Origin: Streptomyces sp. DH-12
GTDB taxonomy: Bacteria; Actinomycetota; Actinomycetes; Streptomycetales; Streptomycetaceae
Length of the DNA stretch: 64,000 bases
Direction: 5' to 3'
Assembly: GCF_002899455.1 (NCBI RefSeq)
Contig: NZ_PPFB01000001.1
Span: forward strand, 4,008,501-4,072,500
In this document: piece after piece, positions 33,835 through 42,355 of the stretch
Position numbering within the stretch: the stretch's first letter is position 1
Layout of the letters: every line of letters starts with the position of its first letter
Notes under the pieces: model-generated
Told to the model about the DNA's origin: nothing
Databases searched by the model: none
What the model saw: the letters and a program-made list of their open reading frames with translations, nothing else
Made by a program: the position numbers and the translations under genes

Positions 33835-34614
33835 ATGGTGAGGGCAGACCAGCGGTCCGGGAAGACGCCGCGGCCGAGCGTCTGGCTGGAGGACCGGGAC
33901 CAGGACCGGGGCGGCAGGCGCGGTGGCGGCCAGCCCTCCGGACTGGACCGGGACCGGATCACCGAGGCGACCGTGCGGCTGCTGGACGCCGAGGGCCTGG
34001 CGAAGTTCTCCATGCGCCGCCTCGCCGCCGAGCTGGACGTCACCGCGATGTCCGTCTACTGGTACGTCGACACCAAGGACGACCTGCTGGAACTGGCCCT
34101 GGACCGGGCCTTCGGCGAACTGGCCCTGCCCGAGCCGGACGCCGACGAGGACTGGCGCGACCGACTGCGCGCGCTGGCCCGCGAGTACCGGGCGCTGCTG
34201 GTGCGGCACTCCTGGCTGTCCGCGCTGGTCGGCCGCTTCCTCAACATCGGCCCCAACGCCCTGCGGTTCTCCGGTGCGGTCCAGCAGGTCCTCGGCAGCG
34301 TCGGACTGCCCGAGCACGGGGTGACCGGGGCGATCTCCGCCGTGTTCCAGTTCGTGTACGGCTACGGCACGGTGGAGGGCCACTTCCGCGACCGGGTCGC
34401 CTCCACGGGCCTGACCCCGGACGAGTACCACCACCGGGCCATGACCGAGGTGACGCGGGACCCGGACGCCTCCGACGTGATCGGGCAGTCGGCCAGGATC
34501 ATGGAGGCCCGGGGCGGCGACACGGTCCAGGAGATGCTCGAACGGGACTTCTCCTTCGCCCTGGACCTGCTGATCGCCGGCATCGAGGCGATGGTCGCCC
34601 GCAGCCGCGACTAG
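33835..34614 (+). CDS. TetR-family transcriptional regulator
   Basis: 259 residues, ATG at 33835 with GAGGAAGG upstream. Helix-turn-helix about 39-93: DRITEATVRLLDAEGLAKFSMRRLAAELDVTAMSVYWYVDTKDDLLELALDRAF, and a TetR_C_1-type ligand domain. A 38-residue Arg/Gly-rich N-terminal extension precedes the HTH and may contact DNA. Likely repressor of the adjacent efflux gene through the 32097-32133 operator; no copy of that operator lies before its own gene. Confidence 0.9.
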   Translation: MVRADQRSGKTPRPSVWLEDRDQDRGGRRGGGQPSGLDRDRITEATVRLLDAEGLAKFSMRRLAAELDVTAMSVYWYVDTKDDLLELALDRAFGELALPEPDADEDWRDRLRALAREYRALLVRHSWLSALVGRFLNIGPNALRFSGAVQQVLGSVGLPEHGVTGAISAVFQFVYGYGTVEGHFRDRVASTGLTPDEYHHRAMTEVTRDPDASDVIGQSARIMEARGGDTVQEMLERDFSFALDLLIAGIEAMVARSRD

Positions 34615-34699
34615 CTGTTCCGCCTGCGGCGTCCGCACCCCGCGCTCCGGCGAGGCGCCCGTGCCCCGAGCTCCGGCGAGGCGTCCACGCCTCCGCACT

Positions 34700-34734
34700 C
34701 CCACGAGGGGGCGCGCTGCTCGCTCCCTCGTGGG
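34700..34734 (+). terminator. terminator after TetR gene
   Basis: 10-bp perfect stem CCCACGAGGG (34700-34709) with CCCTCGTGGG (34725-34734), loop 15 nt. Confidence 0.65.
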
Positions 34735-34957
34735 CCGCGCCGGGACACCACCGGTCGCCACCGGACCCCAGCGCTCCGGAGCGACCCGGATCAGCGACTC
34801 GCCCTGCTCCACCATGACCGCCCGGTACTCGTCCCGTTCGGGGGCGCTCACCGGCGGTGCAGCGGCGGTACCCCGCCGGCGGCTCCACCGGCTCGGGCAG
34901 GCCCAGCACCTCGGCGGTCACCCACCGATCAGCCGCGTGGACAACGCTGCGGGTCAA
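34735..34957 (-). pseudogene. possible frameshifted small gene
   Basis: In one frame from 34957 the strand reads MTRSVVHAADRWVTAEVLGLPEPVEPPAGYRR; coding character then jumps to another frame, APERDEYRAVMVEQGESLIRVAPERWGPVATG, near 34840-34860. Joined, the two pieces look like one small hydrophilic protein of a type seen in Streptomyces, so a single-base frameshift (real or a sequencing error) is suspected. Family not recognised. The rest of 34615-34962 shows only the terminator. Confidence 0.35.
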
Positions 34958-34962
34958 TACAC

Positions 34963-35301
34963 CTAGGCCGCCATCGCCTCCGGGAGGTTGTCGTACACGG
35001 GCACGTCGCGGCGCAGCCCGGTCACTTCCAGCACGCGGCAGGCCATGCTCTCCGGCAGGGCCACCAGGAGCACCCGGGTGTCGGGGAGCAGGAGTCTTCG
35101 GGCGTCGTTGATCAGGCGGACGCCCTGGGAGTCCATGAAACGGGTCGCCGACAGGTCGAGGACCATCACCTGCGCCGGTCCCTCGGAGCCGGAGCGGGCC
35201 TGGTACATGATCAGCGGCAGCAGGCCGTCGGCGTTGCGGACGTCGATCTCCGACGGCAGCGGGAGCATGACGCGCTCGGCGGGAGGGGGCGGGAGGGTCA
35301 C
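34963..35301 (-). CDS. STAS-domain anti-sigma factor antagonist
   Basis: 112 residues from GTG at 35301, which has AGGTGAG about 5 nt upstream (an in-frame GTG at 35310 is the alternative). STAS signature LPLPSEIDVRNADGLLPL and VMVLDLSATRFMDSQGVRLI, with Ser58 at the conserved phosphorylation position. Such proteins release sigma factors by binding anti-sigma kinases. No kinase or sigma is adjacent; the SigN/SigF-like pair lies 5 kb away. Confidence 0.86.
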   Translation of the reverse strand: MTLPPPPAERVMLPLPSEIDVRNADGLLPLIMYQARSGSEGPAQVMVLDLSATRFMDSQGVRLINDARRLLLPDTRVLLVALPESMACRVLEVTGLRRDVPVYDNLPEAMAA

Positions 35302-35416
35302 GGCACTCACCTGACAGTCGTTGGTCCGAAATCGGAAAAAGGCCGCTTCCTGACCTCCACCCATTGCACCACGGGGAGGGGCCGGACCGGAAGCGGCCGA
35401 GGTCCGCGGGCCGTGC

Positions 35417-36238
35417 TCACCCCTCGGGGAGCGATTCCCCCCGCACGGCCTGGACGTCCAGTTCCACCCGGAGCGTCGTGCCGATGGCGGCGATGCCGGC
35501 CTGGACGACCTGGTTGTAGTGCATCGCGAAAGCCTCGCGGTGCAGTTCGGTCGTGGCCCGGAAGGCCGCGCGGGTGCCGCCCCACGGGTCCGCGCCCGTG
35601 CCGAGGTACGCCAGGTCCAGGTCGACCGGGCGGACCACGCCGCGCATGGCCAGTTCGCCGTGCACGGTCCAGCGGTCGGCGCCCGCCTGGGTGAGCCCCG
35701 TGGACCGGTAGACGATCTCCGGGTACCGCTCGGCGTCAAGGAAGTCCGGGGACCGCAGATGGGTGTCCCGCATCCCGTTGCCGGTGTCGATGGACGCGGC
35801 CCGGATGACCGCCTCCACCCGCGACTCGGTGACGTCGTCCGGGGCGATCTCCACCGAGGCGGTGAAGTCGGTGAACCGTCCCCGCACGCTGGAGATGCCC
35901 AGGTGCTGGGCGACGGCGGCCACACTGGAGTGCGCCGGGTCGACGGTCCACGGTCCGGGCGGCGGCAGCTCCGTGCCCCCGGTCCGGGCCAGCGTGACCG
36001 TCCCGATCTCCGCGCGCCCGCTCGCGGTGACGAGGGCGCTGGCGGCGGCGGGCGCGTACCCGACCGCGGTCACGACGACGGTGTACGCCCCCGGAGCCAG
36101 CTCCGTGGCGTCCCGGACGGCGCCCTCGGCGTCCGCCTCGGCGCGCAGCACCTGGGCGCCGGTCCCGTCGGTCAGCGTGACGACCGCGTGCGACACGGCC
36201 CATCCGTCCCGGGTGCGGATCCTCGCGGTCAGTGGCAT
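35417..36238 (-). CDS. YceI-family protein with N-terminal carboxypeptidase-regulatory-like domain
   Basis: 273 residues from ATG at 36238 (GGGAGAAG upstream). Residues 1-90 are a beta-sandwich of the CarboxypepD_reg/Cna-B type (TRDGWAVSHAVVTLTDGTG... LAPGAYTVVVTAVGYAPAAASALVT). Residues about 100-270 are a YceI lipocalin-like barrel (WTVDPAHSSVAAVAQHLGISSVRGRFTDF ... ERYPEIVYRSTGL), which binds isoprenoid-like lipids. No signal peptide is visible. Last gene of the MarR-efflux-YceI operon. Confidence 0.87.
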   Translation of the reverse strand: MPLTARIRTRDGWAVSHAVVTLTDGTGAQVLRAEADAEGAVRDATELAPGAYTVVVTAVGYAPAAASALVTASGRAEIGTVTLARTGGTELPPPGPWTVDPAHSSVAAVAQHLGISSVRGRFTDFTASVEIAPDDVTESRVEAVIRAASIDTGNGMRDTHLRSPDFLDAERYPEIVYRSTGLTQAGADRWTVHGELAMRGVVRPVDLDLAYLGTGADPWGGTRAAFRATTELHREAFAMHYNQVVQAGIAAIGTTLRVELDVQAVRGESLPEG

Positions 36239-36348
36239 CCCGTCTTCTCCCTGAAAAGGCTCATGAAAGGGTCGTGATACGACCGGCCCGCGGCGGGGGC
36301 GCGTCTCCGCTACAGGACGCGCGGGCCCGCCGCGGGCCGGGGCTCGGG

Positions 36349-38862
36349 TCACTCGCCCGGATGGGCGAGCTCGATGTCGTGGTCGTCCACACCGGGACCC
36401 GTGACCGTCAGGGCGCTCGCCACCGGCGGGTAGCCCGTGGCGATGACGGTGTACTCCCCGCCGTCCAGATCGGCGAAGGCGTACGCACCGTCCTCACCGG
36501 TCGTCGCTGTGCCGACCACGTTGCCCGCCGCGTCGACCAGGGTGACCCGGGCGTCGGCCAGCGGACCGTGCGGGGCGCGGACCACGCCCCGGACGTGGGC
36601 GCCGGTCTCCAGGTCGGCCTCGACCCGGGTGACGCCCGTGGCGCCGATCTCGACCGGCAGGGCGCGCGGCCGGTACCCGGCGGCGTTCACCGCCACGGTC
36701 ACTGCGCCCGGCACCAGCTCGGTGAACGAGAACTCGCCCTGCTCACCGGTGGTCCCGGTGGCCAGCAGGTCCCCGCGCACATCGGTGACGATCACCATCG
36801 CGTCCCTGACCGGCTGCCCGGTGTCCGCCGCGCGGACCACACCGGTCATGCCGCTGGTGCCGCTGAGCAGGACGTCGTAGGAGACCGGGTCGCCGTTCAC
36901 CACGACCGTGGACGCCTGCGGCTGGTGCCCGTCGGCGGCTGCGATCAGGACGTACGACCCCGCCGAGGGGGCGTCCACCGCGTAGGAGCCGTCGTCCTGG
37001 GCCACGCAGCGGCCCAGCTGGCGTCCGCCCAGGGAGATCAGTGTGACGGCGGCCCGCGGCACCGGGACGCTGTCCGCGCCCCGCACGAAGCCGCGCACCG
37101 GGATGCCGGCGGAGGCGGACTCCTCGGACCGGGCGGCGGTGGCGACGGCGGGCACCGGCTCGGTGAAGGTGTCTCCCGCGGCGGCCCGGGTCTCCGGGGC
37201 GGCGGAGTCCGCGGCGGCGGTGGCCTCGGCGGCCGTCGGGGCGACCGGGTCGCCGGAGCCGGTCTGCTCCTGCGCGGCCTGGGCCAGCGCGCCGGTGGTC
37301 CGCAGCGGGACCTCCTTGATGAACACGGTCACCAGGAAGCCGAGCAGCGCGATCGGCGCGACGTACAGGAAGATGTCGGCGATGCCGTGGCCGTAGGCGC
37401 TCTCCAGCCAGGTGCGGATGGACGGGGGCAGCAGGTCCATGTCGGGGATGGTGCCGCCGCCGGAGGCCTTGGCGGCCGCCGCCTGCTCCTGCGGGCTGAG
37501 CGATCCGATGGTGTCCGCCGCGTAGTGGCTGATCCGGCTGGACATCACCGAGCCGAGCACGGAGACGCCCACCGCACCGCCGAGGGAGCGGAAGAAGGTG
37601 ACCACGGAGGAGGCCGCGCCCAGGTCGTTCGGGGCCACCTGGTTCTGCGTGCAGAGCACCAGGTTCTGCATCATCATGCCGACACCGAGACCCATCAGCG
37701 CCATGAAGACGCCGATGTGCCAGTACGGGGTGTCGTAGCGCATCGTGCTCAGCAGGCCGAGGCCCGCCGTGAGCAGCACGCCGCCCGCCAGCAGCCAGCT
37801 CTTCCAGCGGCCGGTCCTGGTGATGATGATGCCGGAGACGGTCGACGATATGAACAGGCCGCCGATCATCGGGATGGTCATGACGCCCGACATGGTCGGG
37901 GACTGGCCCCGGGCGAGCTGGAAGTACTGGCTGAAGTAGACGGTGCCGGCGAACATCGCGATACCGACGAACAGCGAGGCCAGCGAGGCCAGCGTGATGG
38001 TGCGGTTGCGGAACAGGCGCAGCGGGATGATCGGCTCGCTCGCCCTGGACTCGACCAGCAGGAAGACCAGCGTCAGCAGGAGCGAACCGCCCACCATCAC
38101 ACCGGTCTGCCAGGACATCCAGGCGTACTTGTCGTCCGCGAAGGTGACCCAGACGAGCAGCAGGCAGACGGCCGCGGTGACGAAGGAGGCGCCGGCCCAG
38201 TCGATCTTGGCCTTCCGCTTCACCAGGGGGAGGTCCAGCGTCTTCTGCAGCACGATCAGCGCGATGACCGCGAACGGGACGCCAACGTAGAGGCACCAGC
38301 GCCAGCCGAGCCAGCTGGTGTCGGTGATGACGCCGCCCAGCAGCGGGCCGCCGACGGTCGCGACCGCGAAGGTCGCGCCCAGGTAGCCGGAGTACCGTCC
38401 GCGCTCACGCGGGGAGATCATCGCGGCCATGATGATCTGGGCCAGCGCGGCGAGACCGCCGCCGCCGAGGCCCTGGATGGCGCGCGCGGTGATGAGCATC
38501 CCCGGGTTCTGCGCCGTACCGGCCACGATCGAGCCGATCACGAAGATCACCAGGGCCGTCTGGACCAGGACCTTCTTGCTGATGAGGTCGGCGAGCTTGC
38601 CCCACAGGGGGGTGGAGGCGGTCATCGTCAGCAGCGAGGCGGTGACGACCCAGGTGTAGGCGCTCTGGCCGCCGCCGAGGTCGGAGACGATCTCGGGCAG
38701 GGCGTTGGTGACGATGGTCGACGACAGGATGGCGCAGAACATGCCGAGCAACAGCCCGGACAGCGCCTCCATGATCTGCCGGTGGGTCATCGGAGCGTCC
38801 TGGGAGGATCCTCCCCCGTGCTTGGCATGAGCCCGCACACCGTTCGGTGTGGTCGTTGCCAT
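36349..38862 (-). CDS. MFS (DHA2) transporter fused to C-terminal beta-sandwich repeats
   Basis: 837 residues. The first ~535 form a 14-helix EmrB/QacA-type exporter: GLLLGMFCAILSSTIVTNALPEI, LWGKLADLISKKVLV (motif A), ATVGGPLLGGVITDTSWLGWRWCLYVGVP (motif C). After an Ala/Thr linker (about 535-600) come three CarboxypepD_reg/Cna-B-like domains (each ~80 residues; markers GRCVAQDDGSYAVDAPSAGSYVLIAAADG, LATGTTGEQGEFSFTELVPGAVTVAVNAAGYRP, VGTATTGEDGAYAFADLDGGEYTVIATGYPP). The fusion is unusual for a transporter. The gene follows its MarR gene by 13 bp. Confidence 0.92.
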   Translation of the reverse strand: MATTTPNGVRAHAKHGGGSSQDAPMTHRQIMEALSGLLLGMFCAILSSTIVTNALPEIVSDLGGGQSAYTWVVTASLLTMTASTPLWGKLADLISKKVLVQTALVIFVIGSIVAGTAQNPGMLITARAIQGLGGGGLAALAQIIMAAMISPRERGRYSGYLGATFAVATVGGPLLGGVITDTSWLGWRWCLYVGVPFAVIALIVLQKTLDLPLVKRKAKIDWAGASFVTAAVCLLLVWVTFADDKYAWMSWQTGVMVGGSLLLTLVFLLVESRASEPIIPLRLFRNRTITLASLASLFVGIAMFAGTVYFSQYFQLARGQSPTMSGVMTIPMIGGLFISSTVSGIIITRTGRWKSWLLAGGVLLTAGLGLLSTMRYDTPYWHIGVFMALMGLGVGMMMQNLVLCTQNQVAPNDLGAASSVVTFFRSLGGAVGVSVLGSVMSSRISHYAADTIGSLSPQEQAAAAKASGGGTIPDMDLLPPSIRTWLESAYGHGIADIFLYVAPIALLGFLVTVFIKEVPLRTTGALAQAAQEQTGSGDPVAPTAAEATAAADSAAPETRAAAGDTFTEPVPAVATAARSEESASAGIPVRGFVRGADSVPVPRAAVTLISLGGRQLGRCVAQDDGSYAVDAPSAGSYVLIAAADGHQPQASTVVVNGDPVSYDVLLSGTSGMTGVVRAADTGQPVRDAMVIVTDVRGDLLATGTTGEQGEFSFTELVPGAVTVAVNAAGYRPRALPVEIGATGVTRVEADLETGAHVRGVVRAPHGPLADARVTLVDAAGNVVGTATTGEDGAYAFADLDGGEYTVIATGYPPVASALTVTGPGVDDHDIELAHPGE

Positions 38863-38875
38863 GGACTTCCTTCTC

Positions 38876-39367
38876 TTAGGTGCTTGCGGGTGTACGGGTG
38901 GTCTGTTCGAGCGCGGAGGGTGCCTGCCGGGGCACGGTGCGGGGGTCGCCGAAGCTGTCCCTCAGGCGTGCCATCAGCTGCGTGAGGCGGCCGACCTCCT
39001 CGTCCGACCAGTCGCCCAGCCGCTCGGCGAGGAGCTGCGTCGTGCGCCGGAACAGGTCGTCGAGCCGGGTCTGGCCGGCCGGGGTGAGCCGCAGGATGCG
39101 GGACCGTTTGTCGGCGGGGTCGGGGGAGCGTTCGATCCAGCCGCGCTCGGCCAGATGGGCGACGTGGCGGCTGGTGACGGACATGTCCACGGACAGCAGC
39201 TCGGCGAGCCTGCTCATGCGCATGTCGCCGTGGCGGCCCAGCACGGTCAGCACGGCCGCGGAGCCGCTCGGGCAGTCCGACGGCATCAGCCGGTTCATCT
39301 CCCGTTTGACGGCGCCGAAGGCGCTGAACTGCCGGACCAGCTCCTCGTACTGTGCCGACTCGGCCAT
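38876..39367 (-). CDS. MarR-family transcriptional regulator
   Basis: 163 residues. Winged helix: GDMRMSRLAELLSVDMSVTSRHVAHLAERGWIERSPDPADKRSRILRLTPAG, with the DPADKRS wing. First gene of an operon with the efflux-fusion and YceI genes, so probably the local repressor, released by a substrate of the pump. A perfect palindrome lies 15 bp upstream of its start. Confidence 0.92.
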   Translation of the reverse strand: MAESAQYEELVRQFSAFGAVKREMNRLMPSDCPSGSAAVLTVLGRHGDMRMSRLAELLSVDMSVTSRHVAHLAERGWIERSPDPADKRSRILRLTPAGQTRLDDLFRRTTQLLAERLGDWSDEEVGRLTQLMARLRDSFGDPRTVPRQAPSALEQTTRTPAST

Positions 39368-39381
39368 GGCACCTCCGTTTC

Positions 39382-39420
39382 GTTGCTTGAAGCAACCTTA
39401 GGTATCGATGGTTGCTGAAG
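39382..39420. promoter_or_regulatory. probable MarR operator
   Basis: GTTGCTTGAAGCAAC (39382-39396) is a perfect 7-1-7 palindrome; GTTGCTGAAG at 39411-39420 repeats one half, 29 bp away. Position just upstream of the MarR start suits autoregulation. Confidence 0.55.
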
Positions 39421-39595
39421 ACAAATAAAAACGGGCCGTCCGTCTCCAAAACTTGGCAAAGGCAAGTAATCGCGACAGTAAACGCGCAGGTGGGGAGGGG
39501 TGCACCCGTGGGACGCCGGTCTCCCGCGTCCGGTCCGGCCGCCCTTCCCCGCCCCGCTTGGGGCCCCGGACGGTGATTCGCTAGTGTCTCGGGAC

Positions 39596-39790
39596 ATGGC
39601 TAACACCCAGGGCCCGCAGGGCAATCACGACCCCGCCGGCAGCACCCAGATGTTCCGCGCGTTCGTCGACGAGGCCCCCGGGGGCCGGCAGGCGGCGTCC
39701 ACGGGCGGCGGACCACGGATCGGCCTGATCGTCGGCATCGTCGTCGCCGTGGCGATCGTCGCGGCGGTGGCCTGGCTCGCGCTGAAGTGA
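39596..39790 (+). CDS. small single-pass membrane protein
   Basis: 64 residues, ATG at 39596. A polar N-terminus (MANTQGPQGNHDPAGSTQMFRAFVDEAP) is followed by a C-terminal transmembrane helix (IGLIVGIVVAVAIVAAVAWLAL). Short, alone, followed by a strong hairpin, which supports a real gene. Function unknown. Confidence 0.7.
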   Translation: MANTQGPQGNHDPAGSTQMFRAFVDEAPGGRQAASTGGGPRIGLIVGIVVAVAIVAAVAWLALK

Positions 39791-39795
39791 GCGGG

Positions 39796-39824
39796 AAGGC
39801 CGCCGAGGAGTCCTCGGCGGCCTT
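39796..39824 (+). terminator. terminator after small membrane protein
   Basis: Near-perfect stem: AAGGCCGCCGAGGA (39796-39809) is the reverse complement of 39811-39824, ending in TT. Confidence 0.8.
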
Positions 39825-40267
39825 CGTGGTCCGTGCGCACCCGGTGCGCGGCGACGTCCCCGCCCCTCGCGGAGGGCGACCCCGCACGGCGGTGCGGGCC
39901 GCCCCGTCCTCGAAGCTGGACCGTGCACGGCTCACCGTGGACCTCGCCCCGTGAGGGCGGGACCCATGGGGCCGCGCCGCACTGGAGCACAAAACCTGTC
40001 GGACGAGTGCCCGCGAGCCGTGCGGGGCGCCACCGCGTCCGAACGGCATGGGGCACGGACCCGCTCGGGCGTCGGCCACGGGGCCGGAGGAGCGAGGCTC
40101 TGCCCGCGGCGAGCGGCCGTGGGCCGCACAGCGCCGGACGCGCCAGGGTCCCGCCCGAGCGGGCCGTGGCACGCGCGGTGGCCCCGGGGGGCGAAGACCG
40201 CGCGGCCCGGAAGGCGCGAAGCGCCCCCCGACCCGCAGTGCGGCGATGCCCGTGACCGGGAGCGCGG
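39825..40267. other. intergenic, no gene supported
   Basis: About 440 bp between two hairpins. Several overlapping ORFs occur on both strands, all with mixed codon positions and no domain or ribosome site. I see nothing further. Confidence 0.45.
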
Positions 40268-40298
40268 AGGCGCCCCGGCCCGGTGAGCCGGGGCGCCT
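40268..40298 (-). terminator. terminator of the SigN-like gene
   Basis: 11-bp perfect stem AGGCGCCCCGG (40268-40278) with CCGGGGCGCCT (40288-40298), 26 bp past the stop. Confidence 0.75.
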
Positions 40299-40323
40299 GC
40301 GCGCCCGGAGTCGTCGCGGACGG

Positions 40324-41226
40324 TCAGTCCGAGATGAGCCCGTCCCGCAGCTGGGCCAGTGTGCGGGTGAGCAGGCGGGAGACGTGCATCTGGGAGATGC
40401 CGACCTCCTCGCCGATCTGTGACTGCGTCATGTTCGAGAAGAAGCGCAGCATGATGATCCGCCGCTCACGCGGCGGCAGCTTCGCCAGCAGCGGCTTCAG
40501 CGACTCCCGGTACTCCACGCCCTCCAGCGCCGTGTCCTCGTAGCCGAGGCGGTCCGCCAGGGAGCCCTCACCGCCGTCGTCCTCCGGGGCGGGGGAGTCC
40601 AGCGAGGACGCCGTGTAGGCGTTCCCCACCGCGAGGCCGTCGACGACGTCCTCCTCCGACACGCCGAGCACGGCGGCGAGTTCGCTCACCGTCGGGGAGC
40701 GGTCCAGCTTCTGGGAGAGCTCGTCGCCGGCCTTGGTCAGCGCCAGCCGCAGCTCCTGGAGCCGGCGCGGCACCCGCACCGACCAGGACGTGTCGCGGAA
40801 GAACCGCTTGATCTCCCCGACCACCGTCGGCATCGCGAACGTCGGGAACTCCACGCCCCGTTCGCAGTCGAAGCGGTCGATCGCCTTGATCAGCCCGATG
40901 GTGCCGACCTGGACGATGTCCTCCATCGGCTCGTTGCGCGAGCGGAACCGCGCCGCCGCGTACCGCACGAGCGGGAGGTTGAGCTCGATCAGCGTGTCCC
41001 GGACGTAGGCGCGCTCGGGGCTGTCCTGGTCGAGCACGGCGAGCCGCAGGAACAGGGAGCGGGACAGGGTGCGGGTGTCGAGGGCCGCCGTCTCCGGGAG
41101 GTCCGGAGCGGATGTGGTGGCGAGGGCCGGGCCCTCGTCGATGGGGCCGAGTGCGTCGAGAGCATGGGGAGCTGACTCGCTCTCCGCGAGCGTGAGCACC
41201 TTCGAGCTGCCCTGTTCTGCGGACAT
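40324..41226 (-). CDS. sigN: SigB/SigF-type RNA polymerase sigma factor (SigN-like)
   Basis: 300 residues from ATG at 41226 (AAAGGGGGTGG upstream). Regions: 2 (NLPLVRYAAARFRSRNEPMEDIVQVGTIGLIKAIDRFDCERGVEFPTFAMPTVVGEIKRFFRD), 3 (VPRRLQELRLALTKAGDELSQKLDRSPTVSELAAVLGVSEEDVVDGL) and 4 (LPPRERRIIMLRFFSNMTQSQIGEEVGISQMHVSRLLTRTLAQL). This is the SpoIIAB-controlled SigB/F/G group used for stress and development. It lies directly downstream of a paralogue; from memory S. coelicolor has sigN and sigF adjacent in this setting. The symbol rests on that synteny and could be swapped with its neighbour. Confidence 0.85.
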   Translation of the reverse strand: MSAEQGSSKVLTLAESESAPHALDALGPIDEGPALATTSAPDLPETAALDTRTLSRSLFLRLAVLDQDSPERAYVRDTLIELNLPLVRYAAARFRSRNEPMEDIVQVGTIGLIKAIDRFDCERGVEFPTFAMPTVVGEIKRFFRDTSWSVRVPRRLQELRLALTKAGDELSQKLDRSPTVSELAAVLGVSEEDVVDGLAVGNAYTASSLDSPAPEDDGGEGSLADRLGYEDTALEGVEYRESLKPLLAKLPPRERRIIMLRFFSNMTQSQIGEEVGISQMHVSRLLTRTLAQLRDGLISD

Positions 41227-41296
41227 GCCACCCCCTTTGGGTCGCGGGACGGTCGCGGCGGACGCTCCCGATCCGGGGAACGCAGCCTTCACCTGA

Positions 41297-41322
41297 ATAC
41301 CGGCGCCGAGGCTCCGGCAAAC
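41297..41322 (-). promoter_or_regulatory. possible SigB-type promoter of the SigN-like gene
   Basis: Leftward GTTTGC (41322-41317), 14-bp spacer, CGGTAT (41302-41297), close to the SigB-class consensus GTTTAA-N12/14-GGGTAT. It would start transcription about 60 nt before the gene, allowing autoregulation. Confidence 0.4.
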
Positions 41323-41337
41323 GCGCTTCCGGCAGAA

Positions 41338-41386
41338 TGTCACATGTCGGCAACGCGCTGTAGTGACATGTCGACATCTGAGATGT
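41338..41386. promoter_or_regulatory. cluster of overlapping palindromes upstream of the SigN-like gene
   Basis: Within 49 bp: TGTCAC (41338) inverted to GTGACA (41363), two ACATGTCG copies spaced 24 bp (41342 and 41366), palindrome ATGTCGACAT (41368-41377) and ACATCTGAGATGT (41374-41386). Likely a regulator-binding region; regulator unknown. Confidence 0.4.
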
Positions 41387-41473
41387 GAATCAGCCCTGGA
41401 AACAGGGGGTCTGACGGTTTGTCGGACGGAAAGAACGCGGATGTGCGCCGCCGGGCGATTTCGCTCTTTACGG

Positions 41474-42355
41474 TTACGCGTCGATCCTGTTTGCGGACCT
41501 CAGCCGCTGGAAGCTCCGGGCCAGCAGCCGGGACACGTGCATCTGCGAGACGCCCAGCTCGGCGCTGATCTGTGACTGCGTCAGATTGCTGTAGTAACGC
41601 AGCAGCAGGATGCGCTGCTCGCGCTCCGGCAGCTGCACGAGGAGGTGCCGGACGAGGTCGCGGTGCTCCACCCCGTCCAGGGCCGGGTCCTCGTAGCCGA
41701 GCCGGTCCAGCAGGCCGGGCATCCCGTCGCCCTCCTGTGCGGCCTCCAGCGAGGTGGCGTGGTACGACCGGCCGGCCTCGATGCAGGACAGCACCTCCTC
41801 CTCGGAGATGCGCAGCCGCTCGGCGATCTCGGCGGTGGTCGGGGTGCGCCCGAACGCGGTGGTGAGGTCCTCCGTCGCGCTGTTCACCTGCACCCACAGC
41901 TCGTGCAGCCGGCGCGGGACGTGGACGGTGCGGACGTTGTCGCGGAAGTACCGCTTGATCTCCCCGACCACGGTCGGCATCGCGAACGTCGGGAACTGCA
42001 CCCCCCGCTCCGGGTCGAAGCGGTCGATGGCGTTGATCAGCCCGATGGTGCCGACCTGGACGACGTCCTCCATCGGCTCGTTCCGGGAGCGGAAACGGGC
42101 GGCCGCGTACCGCACGAGCGGAAGGTTCGCCTCGATGAGCGCCGCCCGCACGCGGGCGTGCTCCGGCGTGCCCGGCTCCAGGTTCTTGAGCTGACCGAAC
42201 AGCACCTGGGTAAGGGCCCGGGTGTCCGCGCCACGGCGTCTGGCCGGGGTCTGGACCGCGTCGGGGGACACCTCGTCCTGGGGCGGCGCGGAACTGGCCG
42301 ACACGGTCAACGCCACCTCTTCATCGCTCACATCGTCCGTCAACTCATCCGGCAA
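41474..42355 (-). CDS. sigF: SigB/SigF-type RNA polymerase sigma factor (SigF-like)
   Basis: 293 residues if it starts at TTG 42355; the GTG eight codons in (VSDEEVALTV) is an alternative giving 285. Regions 2, 3 and 4 are complete: LPLVRYAAARFRSRNEPMEDVVQVGTIGLINAIDRFDPERG, VPRRLHELWVQVNSATEDLTTAFGRTPTTAEIAERL, LPEREQRILLLRYYSNLTQSQISAELGVSQMHVSRLLARSFQRL. About 65% similar to the following sigma gene by eye, so a tandem duplication. SigF in Streptomyces acts late in spore maturation (established for S. coelicolor); assignment here is by position and length. Confidence 0.82.
   Translation of the reverse strand: MPDELTDDVSDEEVALTVSASSAPPQDEVSPDAVQTPARRRGADTRALTQVLFGQLKNLEPGTPEHARVRAALIEANLPLVRYAAARFRSRNEPMEDVVQVGTIGLINAIDRFDPERGVQFPTFAMPTVVGEIKRYFRDNVRTVHVPRRLHELWVQVNSATEDLTTAFGRTPTTAEIAERLRISEEEVLSCIEAGRSYHATSLEAAQEGDGMPGLLDRLGYEDPALDGVEHRDLVRHLLVQLPEREQRILLLRYYSNLTQSQISAELGVSQMHVSRLLARSFQRLRSANRIDA

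Noticed and set aside
36232..38985. A 917-codon rightward ORF opposite the efflux fusion
   Set aside because: No hydrophobic pattern or domain, while the leftward frame shows a full MFS transporter.
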